DNA from: Oryza sativa Japonica Group
Taxonomy: Eukaryota; Streptophyta; Magnoliopsida; Poales; Poaceae
Direction of reading: 5' to 3'
Length of the DNA stretch: 64,000 bases
NCBI RefSeq assembly: GCF_034140825.1
Contig: NC_089042.1
Location: forward strand, 27,471,501-27,535,500
Below the pieces are notes generated by a model. It was not told the DNA's origin. It made no database searches and saw nothing but the letters and a program-made list of their open reading frames with translations. Positions within the stretch are counted from its first letter, which is position 1. Every line of letters starts with the position of its first letter. The translations under genes were made by a program, and so were the position numbers. Below, piece after piece: positions 44,001-56,444 of the stretch.

Positions 44001-46300
44001 AAAGTAGATATCTGATAAGCAGTCTTACATTTGTCAGTCCATCTGCGTCCCTTTTTGATGCTTCTATTGCAGCGCGAACCATCTCCTCTTCTATGTCATT
44101 GTTGTAGTCACTAACATTAGCAATTGGAGGAGCTCTTGGTACAGAATAGTTTGAAGTTGAAGGATTGCTTGGGAGACGAGTATCTTGAGCAGATGGCAAG
44201 TTATCATCATCATCATCTTCATCAATCAGAACAGTCCCACGAATTTCCGGCCCATGTGAAAACTCATGTCCAGTAACATCTTCAATAACAGGACCATGAC
44301 CAGAACTACCTGCTGGAGTATTGTTGTCCTTAACTTCAACATCTATCCGCCTCACCTCCCTAGGGTGTGTAATATGAGGTCCCTCACCATACACAGCAGC
44401 AGCTCGTTCTAAAAAACCTTGATCCAGAAGTGAAAAAGGGTTGCCCAAAGGCATGTGAAATGTAGGAACAGGACCAAATGGTTCATCCAACTCCATGTCA
44501 TCATAACCGGTAGGTATAGGATTTTCATTGGCTCTGGTGCTGAAAATTGTATGAGTCAGTTAAATATAACAACGGGAACAACATGGTATCAGGTCAATAA
44601 ATGCACATAAGAACCGCTAGGAGAAAAAACACGTACCTGGTCCTATCTCCTTCATTGAAATAGGCATTCACAGCTTCATTTAGGTCACCATGATGTTCCT
44701 GGTAGAATGATTTTAGTCAGTTAGAAATTCGTTTTGAAATATCTACTTGTGTAAGGACTTTGTGTATGCCTCTGTGTGTTGTACCCCCTCCATTCCCAAA
44801 TATATGCAGTTCTAGGTTGTTTAGCATAGATTAAGTTTTGAGGAGAGAAGAATATAGTGTCCTGATTAAATGAGGGGTGGTTGTGGTAAGATGGGGAGAC
44901 AATTTGAATGAAAGGTGATTAATGGGACAAGTATTCTAGGAATCCTTATATTGTGTACAGAATTTGAATCCTAGATATGCTTATATTTCAGAACGGAAGA
45001 AGTAGTACTCAAGGGTAACGGGGAAAAGGGCAGAAGCATGCAGTGGAAGAGAGGCAGAAGAAATGCAGTGGAAGAGAGGCAGAAGAAGTAGCGTAATACT
45101 TTGCTCGCATTATTTCTTCCTGATATTTCCTTTATATAAAGAGGAGTTGTAATAAGGATCCTAATATATATGATTCCTAACAAAATAAGATAACAATCTT
45201 TCCAAACTCATAATTGAAGAAGAAAGAGGCTAAGGCCCAACAGACTCTGATTCAGCATCTTCGGCAGAGGTGCAGAAGGTACTATGCTAAGTTATTCCTA
45301 CTGCAACCAGAAGAAACAAGTATAAAGCAGTACTTCACTCAGCACTCCAACAGAGCATTTCCAAACAGACCAATGATTGGCAAGAGTTATTGCAACAACA
45401 ACAATATAACTAACCTGTCCAAATATTCACTAAGCAGAATGCTTATTTGCTGTACTAGTCAAAAATCCACATAAAGATTGAATAAAGTAATTTTCTCATG
45501 CTTAAACTCAATGGACCATAATCTGAAAATTGTTCTCACAAAGACTATTGATCAATAAAGACCATCTTGCCCGATAGATAAATCAATGTTCAATAAAATT
45601 ACAGAAAGCAGATCTGCAAACATTTATTAAACCATTCAGTGACAACAGCGGTCTTCCTACAAAATGGAAGACCAAGACATTATAATAGGATTTCCCTAAA
45701 AAAACATTAAAATAGGAATTACTCCATCCAACTCTTACTCCAAGTAGGATTGTGTCAACAAAGTTCCATAACATAAACAAAGTTGGATGTCCTACCGCGT
45801 GAATCGACAATTCACAATCGTACCCATAGCAATGCCCATAAACTAATCCACTAATGTGTTCAGCATTCCTGACCGCGCAAGCTGAAGAGAAAACTAAGAG
45901 CATATGCATCACTAAAAAGCTCAAAATTCGAAGGCATTGCACCACACAATCCCCAATCCCCAAAATGTTCTCAACTCTAAACACCCTAGAACCCCATCCC
46001 CCCCCCCACGTTCTCATCACCTCCCGCAAATCGCGCATCGCACCCGCACCACCCATCCCCCGCCGCAGCGCAACGCCATCTAACACAACAAACCTAACTC
46101 GAGACCCGACGCATCCAAGCCCCACACATTCCGAGGCGTAGAATGGCGACGGTGAAGGGAGGAGAAGGGGGGGGGTGATGGGGGGAACAAACGGGAACGG
46201 AGCGGGTGGGCGTCACCTCGAGCTTGCGGGCGGCGACGGCCTCATCGGCGCCGGTGATGCCGACGAAGGTGTCGATCGCGTCCTGCGTCGGCCTCACCAT
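41006..46300 (-). CDS. UBA-UIM-UBX protein, PUX8/SAY1-like Cdc48 adaptor
   Basis: Eleven exons, complement(join(41006-41119, 41812-41868, 41946-42089, 42614-42778, 42864-43052, 43148-43379, 43670-43776, 43864-43947, 44029-44539, 44637-44698, 46217-46300)), encode 582 residues; every junction is GT-AG and keeps the frame. A UBA-like domain lies at about 5-48 (AIDTFVGITGADEAVAARKL, then EHHGDLNEAVNAYF). Two ubiquitin-interacting motifs follow (DIEEEMVRAAIEAS and DDEIARAVSMSLE). An acidic linker leads to a charged coiled coil (exons at 42614-42778) and a C-terminal UBX domain (VTVVVRMPDGRRQGRRF, VLFDFIDISRTFKPGTYRL, then YPRRAF and LNSKQEALFLE). UBX domains bind the Cdc48/p97 AAA-ATPase while UBA/UIM bind ubiquitin, so it should recruit ubiquitinated cargo to Cdc48. 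The start MVRPTQDAIDTF aligns with the family; an in-frame ATG at 46330 would add ten Pro-rich residues. Confidence 0.93.
44784..45002. mobile_element. Stowaway-like MITE in UBX intron 1
   Basis: About 219 bp start CCCCCTCCATTCCC and end AGAACGGAAGAAG, with TA flanks. It lies in the 1.5-kb first intron of the UBX gene and is somewhat diverged. A 24-bp unit (TGCAGTGGAAGAGAGGCAGA) is repeated just beyond it, near 45040-45080. Confidence 0.75.
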
Positions 46301-46808
46301 GGCGGCGGGAGGAGGGGAGGGCGGCTGCACCGCCGCGGCCTTGGCTCTCCGCCTCCGCCTCCGCGGCGACGCGACGGCGAGGAGGAGGGAGAGAAACCCA
46401 AGACGAGAAGAGGAGGAGGAGTCGCGAAGCCACGAGGCCGTGTGTGTGTGTGAAGAATTTTAATTCGACAAGTTGCGAGTTCTTTTTTTTTTCTTTTCTT
46501 TTCCCCGTAGTTTAAGGTTTGTTGGGCCGTGGGCCGTGAACTGCTTTAGCGGTTTAGCCCACTAGGCTAGGTTCATTTACGTTATTACCCTCCGAAGGGT
46601 AGGAACAAGCCGAAGCAGTGCCGGGGCAGTGTTAGGGGCATGGAGGTAAAATACTACACTCGCTGCTTTGCCCATCTTCTTGTGGAAGAGGAAAGGGAGA
46701 GAAGCGAGGCATCTCCCCGAAGCAAAAGAAGGCACAAAAGAAAGCACTTTTGCTGCACCTCCTCTGCCCCTAGTCGAATATACCTTGCCTTCTCCGATGT
46801 GAAACCAT
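46301..46808. other. Upstream region of the UBX gene
   Basis: The GC-rich leader of the UBX gene, then promoter-side sequence with GTTGGGCCGTGGGCCGTG, a pair of TGGGCC site II-type words often found before housekeeping genes. No further gene was seen. Confidence 0.5.
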
Positions 46809-48192
46809 GGGTGTGTTTGATTGATGGCATCTTCTTAGCCTGGCCCATCTCCTGGGTGTGTTTTGGTTGATCGCATCTTCTTAGCCTGGCCCATCTCTCT
46901 CGTCCAGACCGAGTTTAGCCTGGCCAAGTAGATACACATGCAGCTGTTTGGTTGGTTGTATTGGTTTAGCTGGATTATAGTGAGATTTTGTTTGGTTGCT
47001 TGCATCGAAGATACGGTTTGAAAGAGATTTTGTTTGGTTGATTGTATGGAAAGTAGGTTCGAGTACTTACTTTCTTTGAGAGTGAAAATTCTTATCATGT
47101 AAAAGCTATTTATTTACGGTATATTGTAGCAGATTTAATATAAGCAGAATGTATAAAAAATTGATATTGGAGTTCCTGGCGATAATAATTTAAGACACTG
47201 TCAGATGAGCATATACAATAATTTAAGACACTGTCAAAAGCATATATGGTCACACAGCAGTAAATCAAGTATATTTATTAGTGATTAATAACATTCGGTT
47301 GAAAAAAGAAAGAATAAGAAAAAAAAGAAAATGATAAGAGAGCTCGCAGAGGAGCTTGTCGCCGCCGGTAGCTAGCCGCTCGTGCCACCCAGCCAGGCAT
47401 GTTCGCCGCCGTGGGTGCAGCGGGTCTGGCGGTCAGGAGCTTGTGGCTACTTGGATCTGGCGGGCCTAAGTTCCTAGGTTAATTCTGAATCCGGCCAAAG
47501 AAAGGTGAGGAAGTGTTCTCAAAAAAAAAAAGAAAGAAAGGTGAGGAGGAGAGAGATTCAAGGTAGCTGCCGACTGCGGTGGGGGCATTCGTGCAGCGAC
47601 GAGCTCAAGCCGACGAGGAAGGTGGTGGCGCTGGTAACGACGACGACGACAATGACATGAAGAAGTTGGAGCCGAGCTCATCCTTCTCTCTGGGGTGAGG
47701 AAAGTGGTGATGAGCACCCGCCATATTCAACGCTACCAGACTGGTAGATCTGGCAGTAGTGAGCTCATGCCCTTCGGATCCACTTGCGGAGAGCTCTTCG
47801 TGGCCCATTGTTGAAGAAAATACGGAGGAGCAGGACTTGCAGCTAGATCTGGCTGGTGGAGATGGAGATGGTCGCAACTTGTGGCTGTGGCCGGCGATAG
47901 CGAAGAGAGAAGACGGAAGAAATGAGGAGGGAGGCAGGTTGGTGTTGGTGACCCCATCGCCTCTCCCTGCATGCGCGGGTGCGGCGCTTGCACGCGTGTG
48001 TGCAGCGCGGCTGCATGCGTGGAGCCAGGACAAGCAGCGAAGCTCGTTTCGGCCGTTCCTCCTTAGCCTGCCTGCGAGGGAGTTTTTGCATCCGCTGGGC
48101 TTAGTTGTGGGACATGTACAGTCAACCAAACATCCTACAAGTTGCATCCGAGATGCGAGCCAAGTACGAGCCGGGCAACCAAACACGCCCCA
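46809..48192. mobile_element. TIR element with a tandemly repeated left end
   Basis: The left end GGGTGTGTTTTGGTTGATCG is mirrored by the right end (complement GGGGCGTGTTTGGTTGCCCG). The left end occurs twice in tandem with a 45-bp period (46809-46853 and from 46854), both including GCATCTTCTTAGCCTGGCCC. The interior is partly GC-rich (47340-48120) with open frames on both strands that I cannot assign. The superfamily and exact ends are uncertain. Confidence 0.55.
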
Positions 48193-48279
48193 TGTAAACA
48201 TCTTCGATCACGTTATAAATTTTAGCGTCGGATTTCATGCTCTCATGCCTCCACTTGGAACGCAAAAAATTTACATTAT

Positions 48280-51200
48280 TCTACCCTATAATTCACCAAC
48301 CGGCTTTTACATCCTTCATACTTCATTCATCAAATCCAACGGCTGAAAATCATCCAATGCTTCGGATCCAACGATAGCAGCGTGCGCGGGGTCACACGGT
48401 GGGAGGGAGATCGCGCACACGCGTAGTCACCGGGCAGAAAATTGGTTTGTTTCCTTCCACGCCTCCTCTTTTGCTCCGCACATCACGGTGCCACCATCCC
48501 TTCAGCCGCCAACCACCCCCTCCGCTCGCGCATCCACCCCTCGCGCCCCTTCCCCCTACTGCCGCTCCCCGGCCGACGGCGGCACCTCCACCTGCGGCAC
48601 CGCCGGATCGACGGGAGTCCCCGATCTTCCTCCGCCAAACGCCAACCTCGCCGCACAGCGCCCCCATCCCGTCAACCCTCTGGCCACCTGCGCCTCTCCA
48701 CCGGTGATCTCCTCCCTTCTCACCCACAGACACCGCTGTTGATGCCCCGCCTATCGCCGACGCCCCACCCACCGCCGCCCCTCCCCGCTCGAGTCCATCC
48801 CTCGGCCAGATCAACGCCACCGCCGTCGCCGTCGCACGCATTCCTCCCCGTCCACCCCCGCCGCCAACGCCCAACCCAGCACCGCCCCTCCCCTCCATCC
48901 TGCCGCCTGTTCGCCGTCGCACGCTGCATCACCAGGATCTGCATCGCCGTCGCACGCCTTCCTCCATGACAATCTGTGCTTGCGACATTCATCAACAACA
49001 TGTTGATTTGTTTGTCTGTCTGCTCAATGATGTACAGTTGACACCATTGTTTTCCTCGTTGCAGGATATATTGACTTGTTGAATTCCGCCATCGTCACCA
49101 CATCAGCCCGGCTGCCATCTGGGTTTCTTTTGACCCGATGTGATGAACACATCTGAAGGAGAGCAGCAGAGTATTCACGTACATGTGGCAAAGCAGCAGG
49201 TTAGTACAGGTGTTTTTCTAATGCAAGATCATTCACAGTGTCTAAAATTTTCTACTCGTTTGCAGGTGAGGAGAATCGTTTTATCACTTGAGTCAAAAGT
49301 ATGCCCCAAAACTTATTGCCAGTGGTTGATTAGGAGACCATTAGATTTATTGTTCCCAGTGGTTTATTAGGAGACCATTAGATTTAATATCTTTATGTTT
49401 CTATATATGGATATTTTGTAGGTCAGTCCTTGCATGCTTTCAGATTTGTATGCTAAATTTTCCTGTAGATGCATATGCTGAATGTTTCCTGTAAATGCAT
49501 ATACTGATTTTTTATATACAGAAGTATTTACTGCAATGTTCCCTATGTGCTATTTTTTTATTCACCATTACGAGCATATATACTGCATTTTTCTTTATAG
49601 AGATGGTATATGCTGCTTTATTTCCTATAGGGGTATATACTGAAATTTATATAACAAATAACAGATTTATATTATCAAATCACCAAATGTGTATATTGTA
49701 CTGCATGTAATAGAATCTCTCTCCCTCTCAAGAAAAGGGAAATTGTTAGATTTAATGCCGCATGCACTATTTGCTATCTGAAAACCGTGTATTTGCAAAA
49801 ATATCCAATTTTGGGCAATATATTGGTGGTATGGTCTCCTGACATCAACTCTTACCCATATTGTTTGTCAACAGATCTGCTATCCTTAATCGCTCAACCT
49901 GAGGCAAAACAATCAATACATTGCAGAAGTTTTGGTTCATTTCAGCCTTGGAAATATTTAAAGTAAGACCTGTACTACTACCACATCAAAGATTTAGTTG
50001 TTCCTTTGTAATGACATTATTTTTTGACAGCACACATACTCCATTCCTGATTCACTTGATATTCCTAATTTTTTTTAAAAAATCTTTCTCGGTGTTGTTT
50101 GAGTTCCATTCTGAACTACAGTTTCTTGGAGCTGATTCGGAGTCTGCTGGTTTTTTAATTGCTTAGGTTTGGATATCACCAAAGATCACATACTGCCATA
50201 CTGGAGATTGCTTGACAACGTTCGTTGCAGCAGTTTGAGAAGTGATTTTCCACGCACGCATAACGAGGAAGTGTTTCGGGTTCTGATGTTGTGCAGTTAT
50301 GTACAATAGTAACGAGAAGATGTTGTGCAGTTATGTCTTGGAAAGTAAACAACTTTCTCCTCATTATGAGAAAATAAATATTGTTTACAGTGCTGGATCA
50401 CTGAACTTCAACAAACCATTTTTATGTGATCATTGATTCAGAAAAACAAATGAGTTTGAATGAATATTTTTCACTTCAATTGATCACTACTTTCTCAAAA
50501 AAGAAGTGAGGTAATGACTCCAGTTTTTAGTTCTGTGTTTAGAATGTATGTCACCTAGGAATTATTTGAGGGACAATATTTTGTCAAGCTTAAAGATTGC
50601 AAGGGCTATGGTGCTTTAAGGTGCTGAGATATTGCACACCCCATGATAATTTGCCTCGACTTCCATGAACACCGGGAGTGTGTCTGTGTCATGCAAGGCC
50701 ATGTTGGCGCTAGCTTGGTACTGTTTTTTTTTCTGCAAACCATTTGAGAATAAATTGTTTGAAATGATCTTATTCCAAAGGATCCAAGGTGGCATTAGAG
50801 AAGCATCCTTTTTAATTTCCATGCTGAGAATTTTTCTTTTCATCACAATTGATACATATTACCTTGCAAAATAACATTTTATCTTGCACTTTAAGGTTGG
50901 TGAGAATATGGCAAATCTTTTCACTTATAGCTATTTTCACTCAATTGCCAGCTACCAGCTACCAGAGCATCACCAACCTCCAAGTGAAGAATAGACAAAT
51001 TACATGGCAATTGTTCCACTTTGTTAAATATTAGTGACACATGTTGCAAGATCTTAAGTTATTTTATTTATTGAACCTCCTAGGTGTTACCACAATATAT
51101 ATTGATGTATTTTCATTAAGAACAATGTAAAGATATTGTTCATCTAATGTAAAGATATTGATGTGGTTCTGCTCAGTGAATTTCTGATTTTTACATTAAT

Positions 51201-51540
51201 TTTTATTTTGTATGGAAATAAAAATGAGGTTTCACTGCAATCATTTATTTCTTTCCATATTGTCCTCTGGTTGCATGCTGAGAAGTTGTGTTTATTTTCC
51301 ATTTTTTAACTTCAAAGGAAAATACAGTGGAGCTTGATTTCTGTCTAAAATAGGAATGGCTTGTCTTGTGTGCGTATTTAGTACCCACTACAAAATGTAA
51401 TACATAATATTTTGCCGAAAAAAATTCAGTGCTAACGTAAACTTTTTAACTATCTGTTCCATTGCTGAAAGTACCAATGTTTTGGGTGTTTTATTTGCAA
51501 TATCAATTTTTATCGTAGCATTAGCACGGGCATATTACTA
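48280..51540 (+). mobile_element. Probable non-autonomous Helitron
   Basis: The 3' end reads GCACGGGCATATTACTAG followed by T, the plant Helitron terminus (CTRR before a host T). The 5' end starts TCTACCCTATAATTCACC and continues with AAATCCAACGGCTGAAAATC and ATCCAATGC, words I associate with the 5' ends of rice Helitrons. No terminal inverted repeats or target duplication are expected. The first 700 bp are GC-rich and look captured (48430-48990); the remaining 2.5 kb are AT-rich without long frames. No Rep/helicase coding is visible, so it would be non-autonomous. The 5' boundary is uncertain by a base or two because a T, not A, precedes TC. Confidence 0.6.
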
Positions 51541-51931
51541 GTTTCAATTTATTACTAGTTTCATATGAATTGGTTTAATTCCATTAGACCAGTAGAAACT
51601 CCCACATTCTAGTCTTCCAGAGAAGGCCTTGAAACTTTGAAAGAAGAATGTTTAGACTCCATAACCATTAACATTGTTTCGAACTTTAGATGATATAAGA
51701 GAATCCAATTGAACATCACAAATTTTTTGAGCAATGCAGTATGGAGTTGGGCTGAAATAAACAGCTGTTACAATCTCAAATTACAAAGCAGAAAATTGTA
51801 CTACACTTTGGAAAGGGCAGAATTCGACTCTGTGGCAAATTTCTTGTAGATATCTACAAGCACACAAGCTTGAAAATGGTTCCCGAAGAATATTTGTAAT
51901 TTGGAGAAGAGCTAACGGAATTCTGAAGCAT

Positions 51932-54464
51932 CTAAGTACTGCACTTCCATCTGGATGTTGGTATGCAGTTCAGGTAGTGGCACCAGTGACAACCATCGTT
52001 TCCATTCTTCCCCTTGAAAAGCATCACCAGGGCAATCACAAACCTGCATCAGTAATTCACCTCTGTCAGGTTTCAGGTATAGCTTCTTATTGATGAATTG
52101 TCAAACTGTTGCTTATTCAAGCTATTTTATGTCAGTCTATAGCATTGCATATGTCGACGCTATGCTTTTGTTACTACAAAAGTGAGATGTGAACGAGTAT
52201 TAACTATGCACATGCACTGTGCTTTTAGATGAAGTGGAGAGACTTACCCAACTAGCAGCAAGAAGAGTGCAACAGCCCACAAAACATACTGGTATGCTCT
52301 GTACTTTCGTGGTTGATTAGTCTGAGGCAACTCATGACGTTCCATCCAACCAAATTGAGGTCTTGCCAGCAGGACAAACCCAAGAAGGAATCCAGTCACA
52401 AATCCACCAATGTGTGCAAAGTTATCAGCGTGAGGTAGTATCCCGATCGCCAAATTGATTGCAATTATAAACAGGAGAGTTATGATTGCCGCTGCCTGCA
52501 AGAGTGAACAAACTGAAACTTGCAGGGAACAACTGAATTGGAGTAAACAATATAGGTACAGTCTCTGTTCTGCTGACCTTGTTGGAATAAATAGTCCAGT
52601 TCATAATAAGCTCGGAGAGCATAGACCCAAGTAAGCCAAACAAAGCTCCAGAGGCACCAACGGAGATGTAGTTATTACGTAAAAACAGCACAGACAGCAC
52701 GCTACCGCCAAAGCCAGATAGCAAGTAGATGATTCCAATACGCACTAGTAAGTAAGGAAACTGTTGTCAGTGTGCAGGAACATTACCAGATTCAAACTCA
52801 AAATGAGAAATGGGTACACATTGACATATGAAAGTTATGGGTCCAATATTTAGAATATAGACATATGTAAATTGACTACATCTTTATATGAAGACTAGAA
52901 GATAAAGTCATTCTCAAATTTGTGAGAACAATGGCCTTGCATTGTAAGTAATGCCTACAAAATGATAACATGGCAATCTAACCAGTTAATTGGCTTTAAC
53001 ACAATGGTAATATATGGGTTTGAGACTCTGATATGAATATGAATAATGAGTAACATAGGGTACGACAAGTACTTCTAAAAGTGCCAAGTCAAAACTACCT
53101 CGGAGAACTCAATTGCAAATAAAAGACGGGACGATCATGTATAAAGATAGTAAACCAAGTTGCTTCAAACAGAAACGGTATGCTGTGCTGAGGGTAAAAA
53201 GGACCGATTCTGTACTTGTAGAAGCTTACCAAACCCAAATTGCTGCTCAAGACGGAGTCCGATGAATAGCAAGCTTAGCATGTTGACAATCAGGTGGATT
53301 AGGCCAGCATGTAGCCAGATACAGCTAATGAGACGCCATGCTTGGTGCTGATGAACAACCTTCGCCCAGTCTAGTGCTCCCATCTTCTCCAAACTGGCCA
53401 ATGGAGCAAACAACTTGTTAGCACTAAGAACCCCCCTTGTTCTTAACACTATCAAAATAAATAAACTGCACAGGCGTATTACAGAACAGTATGCATCAAT
53501 GAAGATAGATAATGTAGTCCTCAGAAAGCTTCCGATGTGATGAAATTCGCAGGCTAGAACAAACAAAATTCACCCTTTTTAACATGTGTTGGAAAAAAAA
53601 AACGTCACTCCTCCATAATCCTGGATTGCAAGGGGTAGTAGTACCAATACAAAAGCCAATCACCTAATTCTAATAATCTAATTGATAAAAATACTACCTA
53701 CATTTCACGACTGCAATTTGGGAAACCTGCAAGTGACGTAAACACTACTAGTAGACAAATCATGTAAGAATAAAATATTCCTGTGCCAACCGAATTGTTC
53801 CAGAATTTGCATTGCTCCATTCTACGAAGGCACAAAGCATAATAAATCTTAATACTCCATCAGATGTATAGATGGCACAAGATAATCTAATGCAATGCTG
53901 CTAAAGGTTTTGTAATTTTCTCTTTCGAAAACGGTAGTTGAAAAGATCCAAGTAGTCGCCATCGCAGTCTCTCTCTCTCTCTCTCTCTTTTATCTCCTAG
54001 ACACCTGGAGCGGAAAAGGAAATCCCCTGTAACGACAAAGACGCCAGCTTCACACGCTTGACTAAATCCACTTTTTTTAGTGGATTCGAACGGGACCTAA
54101 AATTCCCCCCAATTTCCAAGCTCAATTGCGCAACGGGGAATCGAATCAAATGGCAAGCAGCGAGGAGGAGGAGCGTTACGTACGTGGCGGAGGAGGGCCC
54201 GAGGAGCGGGTTCTCCCGGAGCGGCTGGAAGGCGAACTGGTGGAGGAAGCCGGCGACGCAGGACTCGCCGCGGAGCGGGCTCCCGTGGCGGGGGCAGTCG
54301 TTGACGAACATCTCGACGAGGAACACCACGATGCAGGCCACGAGCACGGTCGGCACGAGCCACGGCCACCACCGCCGCTCCTCGTCGTAGTACGACCCGC
54401 CGTACGGCGCGTACTGGTACCCCGCGCCGCCGGCACCCTTCCCCTCGCCGCTGCTGCTCGCCAT
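51932..54464 (-). CDS. Rhomboid-family intramembrane serine protease
   Basis: Five exons, complement(join(51932-52043, 52248-52495, 52578-52744, 53230-53393, 54184-54464)), encode 323 residues; all introns are GT-AG and in frame. The first membrane helix is near residue 33 ([20 protein letters not shown]) in an N-terminus otherwise rich in Gly/Tyr. The rhomboid core holds [31 protein letters not shown] with the catalytic Ser at about 180, and [18 protein letters not shown] with the catalytic His at about 232. The HxxxN motif (HLIVN) that supports the oxyanion hole is also present, so the enzyme should be active. It ends in a Cys-rich tail ([13 protein letters not shown]) typical of plant Golgi/secretory RBL proteins related to RBL1-3. 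Substrates are unknown. The start MASSSGEG is the first ATG of exon 1. Confidence 0.93.
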
Positions 54465-54945
54465 GGCGCGGCGGGTTAGGGCTCTCTCCTCGAGCTAATT
54501 ATAGCTCAGATGGGCGAAGCAAAGCAAGCGGTTGCTGTGGTGGGAGTGGAGTGAGTGAGTGTGGGGGGAAGTAGTAGTGGAGTGGTGGTTGGCGATGGCG
54601 TACGGCGCGGCTCGTGGAGGGGTTTTTGGCTTGGCTTGGAAGGGAGACGAGGCACGAGGTGGGGAATGAGGTGGACGACGGCGACGGCAGCGGTCGCCGG
54701 CGAGTGGGGGAGGGGGGGATGCGAGGCTGGCTGGCTGGATTGGATTGCGGGGACCATCGGTCGGTGACCGGTGACAGGCAGGAGGAGATAGGATTTTGTT
54801 AAGCATTTAGTAAAAATTATTATGAAGAGAGGTTTGTGCCACCCAACTTTATTATGAGCATTTAAAAATTTCTAATGACAAAGTAGTGTAGTGTTTTGAA
54901 GGTTTTTAGTTACTTCCAAACGAGTCGGATGTTAAAAGTAGACTT
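54465..54945. other. Upstream region of the rhomboid gene
   Basis: The leader and promoter of the rhomboid gene. It is GC-rich to about 54780, then AT-rich, with no independent gene seen. Confidence 0.45.
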
Positions 54946-55145
54946 ACTACATGCATCCCAAAATAATTATAATTCTAAATAGTTTAGCATATATTAAAAT
55001 TTAAGAAAAAAGATTGTGACGTCTTTTATTAAATGATTTGTAGGTAAGAGTGGATGGGTGGTTGAGGATAAAATTAGAAATATTTTAAATGAGAAATGAT
55101 TAATGAGATTACGAGTACTCTATTGTGACAATTATTTTGGGACAA
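54946..55145. mobile_element. Worn Stowaway-like MITE
   Basis: The ends share ATCCCAAAATAATTATAATT and its approximate complement (GACAATTATTTTGGGAC). The interior resembles the element at 44784-45002. Boundaries are approximate. Confidence 0.55.
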
Positions 55146-55172
55146 ATTTAAATCCTATAAATACAATTAATA

Positions 55173-55471
55173 TTTTTTTAAACATAGTACAACACATGCG
55201 CATGTGCTCACAACACGCACACACTCGTCCCTACGAATATACACGCATGTATCTTATCTATATAATCACCTTAAAAAAACTGAACTGATATATATACTGA
55301 GATTAATAAAGTCATTATAGGTATCTCATAGTCGACGGGTATGTCACTTACCACTAAAAGAATAATTAGTCGTAAATATAACTATATAAGCATCAGTATC
55401 AAGTCTAACACTTGAACCCAGATAGGTCACCTAAAAAATATAATCAGTTAAGCTACGCTCACTTCGCCGCT
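55173..55471 (-). mobile_element. tRNA-derived SINE with 9-bp target duplication
   Basis: On the minus strand it opens GCGGCGAAGTGAGCGTAGCT, followed by TTAACTGA (A box) and GGGTTCAAGTG (B box), and ends in an A-rich tail. It is flanked by CAATTAATA at 55164-55172 and 55472-55480. It is a longer relative of the SINE at 12809-13005. Confidence 0.8.
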
Positions 55472-55511
55472 CAATTAATAATTTTCTTCCGGCCCTTAAC
55501 TCTCTATCATC

Positions 55512-55640
55512 AGAGGCCTGGTTTAGTTCATAACTTTTGCTTCAAACTTCCAACTTTTCCATCACATCAAAATTTTTCTACACACAAATTTTTAACTTTT
55601 TCATCACATCGTTCCAATTTAAACGTGAACCAAACACACC
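55512..55640. mobile_element. MITE of the GTTTAGTT family
   Basis: About 129 bp start GGCCTGGTTTAGTTCA and end GTGAACCAAACACACC as inverted ends, with CTTCCAACTTTTCCATCACA inside. Confidence 0.7.
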
Positions 55641-56304
55641 AGAGTAACAAAACTCAATTACTTGAACACCAGAGTAACAAAACTCAATTACTTGAATTTG
55701 TTCAGTGTTGGAGTACTCTGACATCAGCGTCTTGCTCAGGCGACCGGGCTGGGTGCTTGGCCCAACGAGTTGGGCATCCCTGGCACGTCGTTGCTGTTCT
55801 TTGCGCTGCATTATAGCCGGCGTTTGGTCACAACTGAGACTGATTGATCGACCTGGTTCTTCCTCCTGCTGTTCGGCGTGCCGTTGATCCTCTCGGACGT
55901 CACGTCTCGCTGATCTGCACCAGAGGTAGCTGCAAGAACAACGGCGAATTGGCAATGGAAAGCTCTGTTCTTGTCACCTTGGCGGCGTTGGAGCATTTGC
56001 CATGGGCGGCTATCGAGGAGTAATGTTGGTCGAGAAACGCCCGTGGATCTTCCGATTAGCTATATAAGGTGGTGGGCTAGACAACCTGAATTCAAAATAT
56101 GATGGGGTTGTAGACACGTCGGCCATAACAATGTCATGGAGACGCGGAAATGTGGAATCCCCGCGTCTCATGTCCGCCGCTCTTATCACCGTGTTCTCGT
56201 CACGCCGTCCAACTTCAGAATCTGCAGGATGTACGAGAATTTCCCCACTACTTTCTTCATAAGAGGAGATAATCTGAGTAAATTAGTATCGATAAGTTTA
56301 ATAA
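55641..56304. other. Mixed sequence with a 30-bp tandem duplication
   Basis: A 30-bp unit (ACACCAGAGTAACAAAACTC, then AATTACTTGA) occurs twice in tandem from about 55636 to 55695. The following 500 bp are moderately GC-rich but hold no recognisable gene. Confidence 0.5.
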
Positions 56305-56444
56305 GGCCGTGTTTAGTTTCCGCTTTATTCTCAACTTTCCATCACATCATATATCACATCGAAAACTTTTCTACACACATAAACTTTTAACTTTTTTTTC
56401 CGAACTTTTAACTTTCTTCAAACTTCAGTAACTAAACAAACCCT
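56305..56444. mobile_element. MITE of the GTGTTTAGTT family
   Basis: About 140 bp with inverted ends GGCCGTGTTTAGTTTC and AACTAAACAAACCC. Confidence 0.7.

Noticed and set aside
48392-49001. Two opposing frames of about 175 codons
   Set aside because: Repetitive Pro/Arg/His and Gly/Arg translations inside the probable Helitron; best seen as captured or low-complexity DNA.
54058-54479. Plus-strand frames opposite rhomboid exon 1
   Set aside because: Shadows of the exon; the minus frame continues through spliced exons with catalytic motifs.
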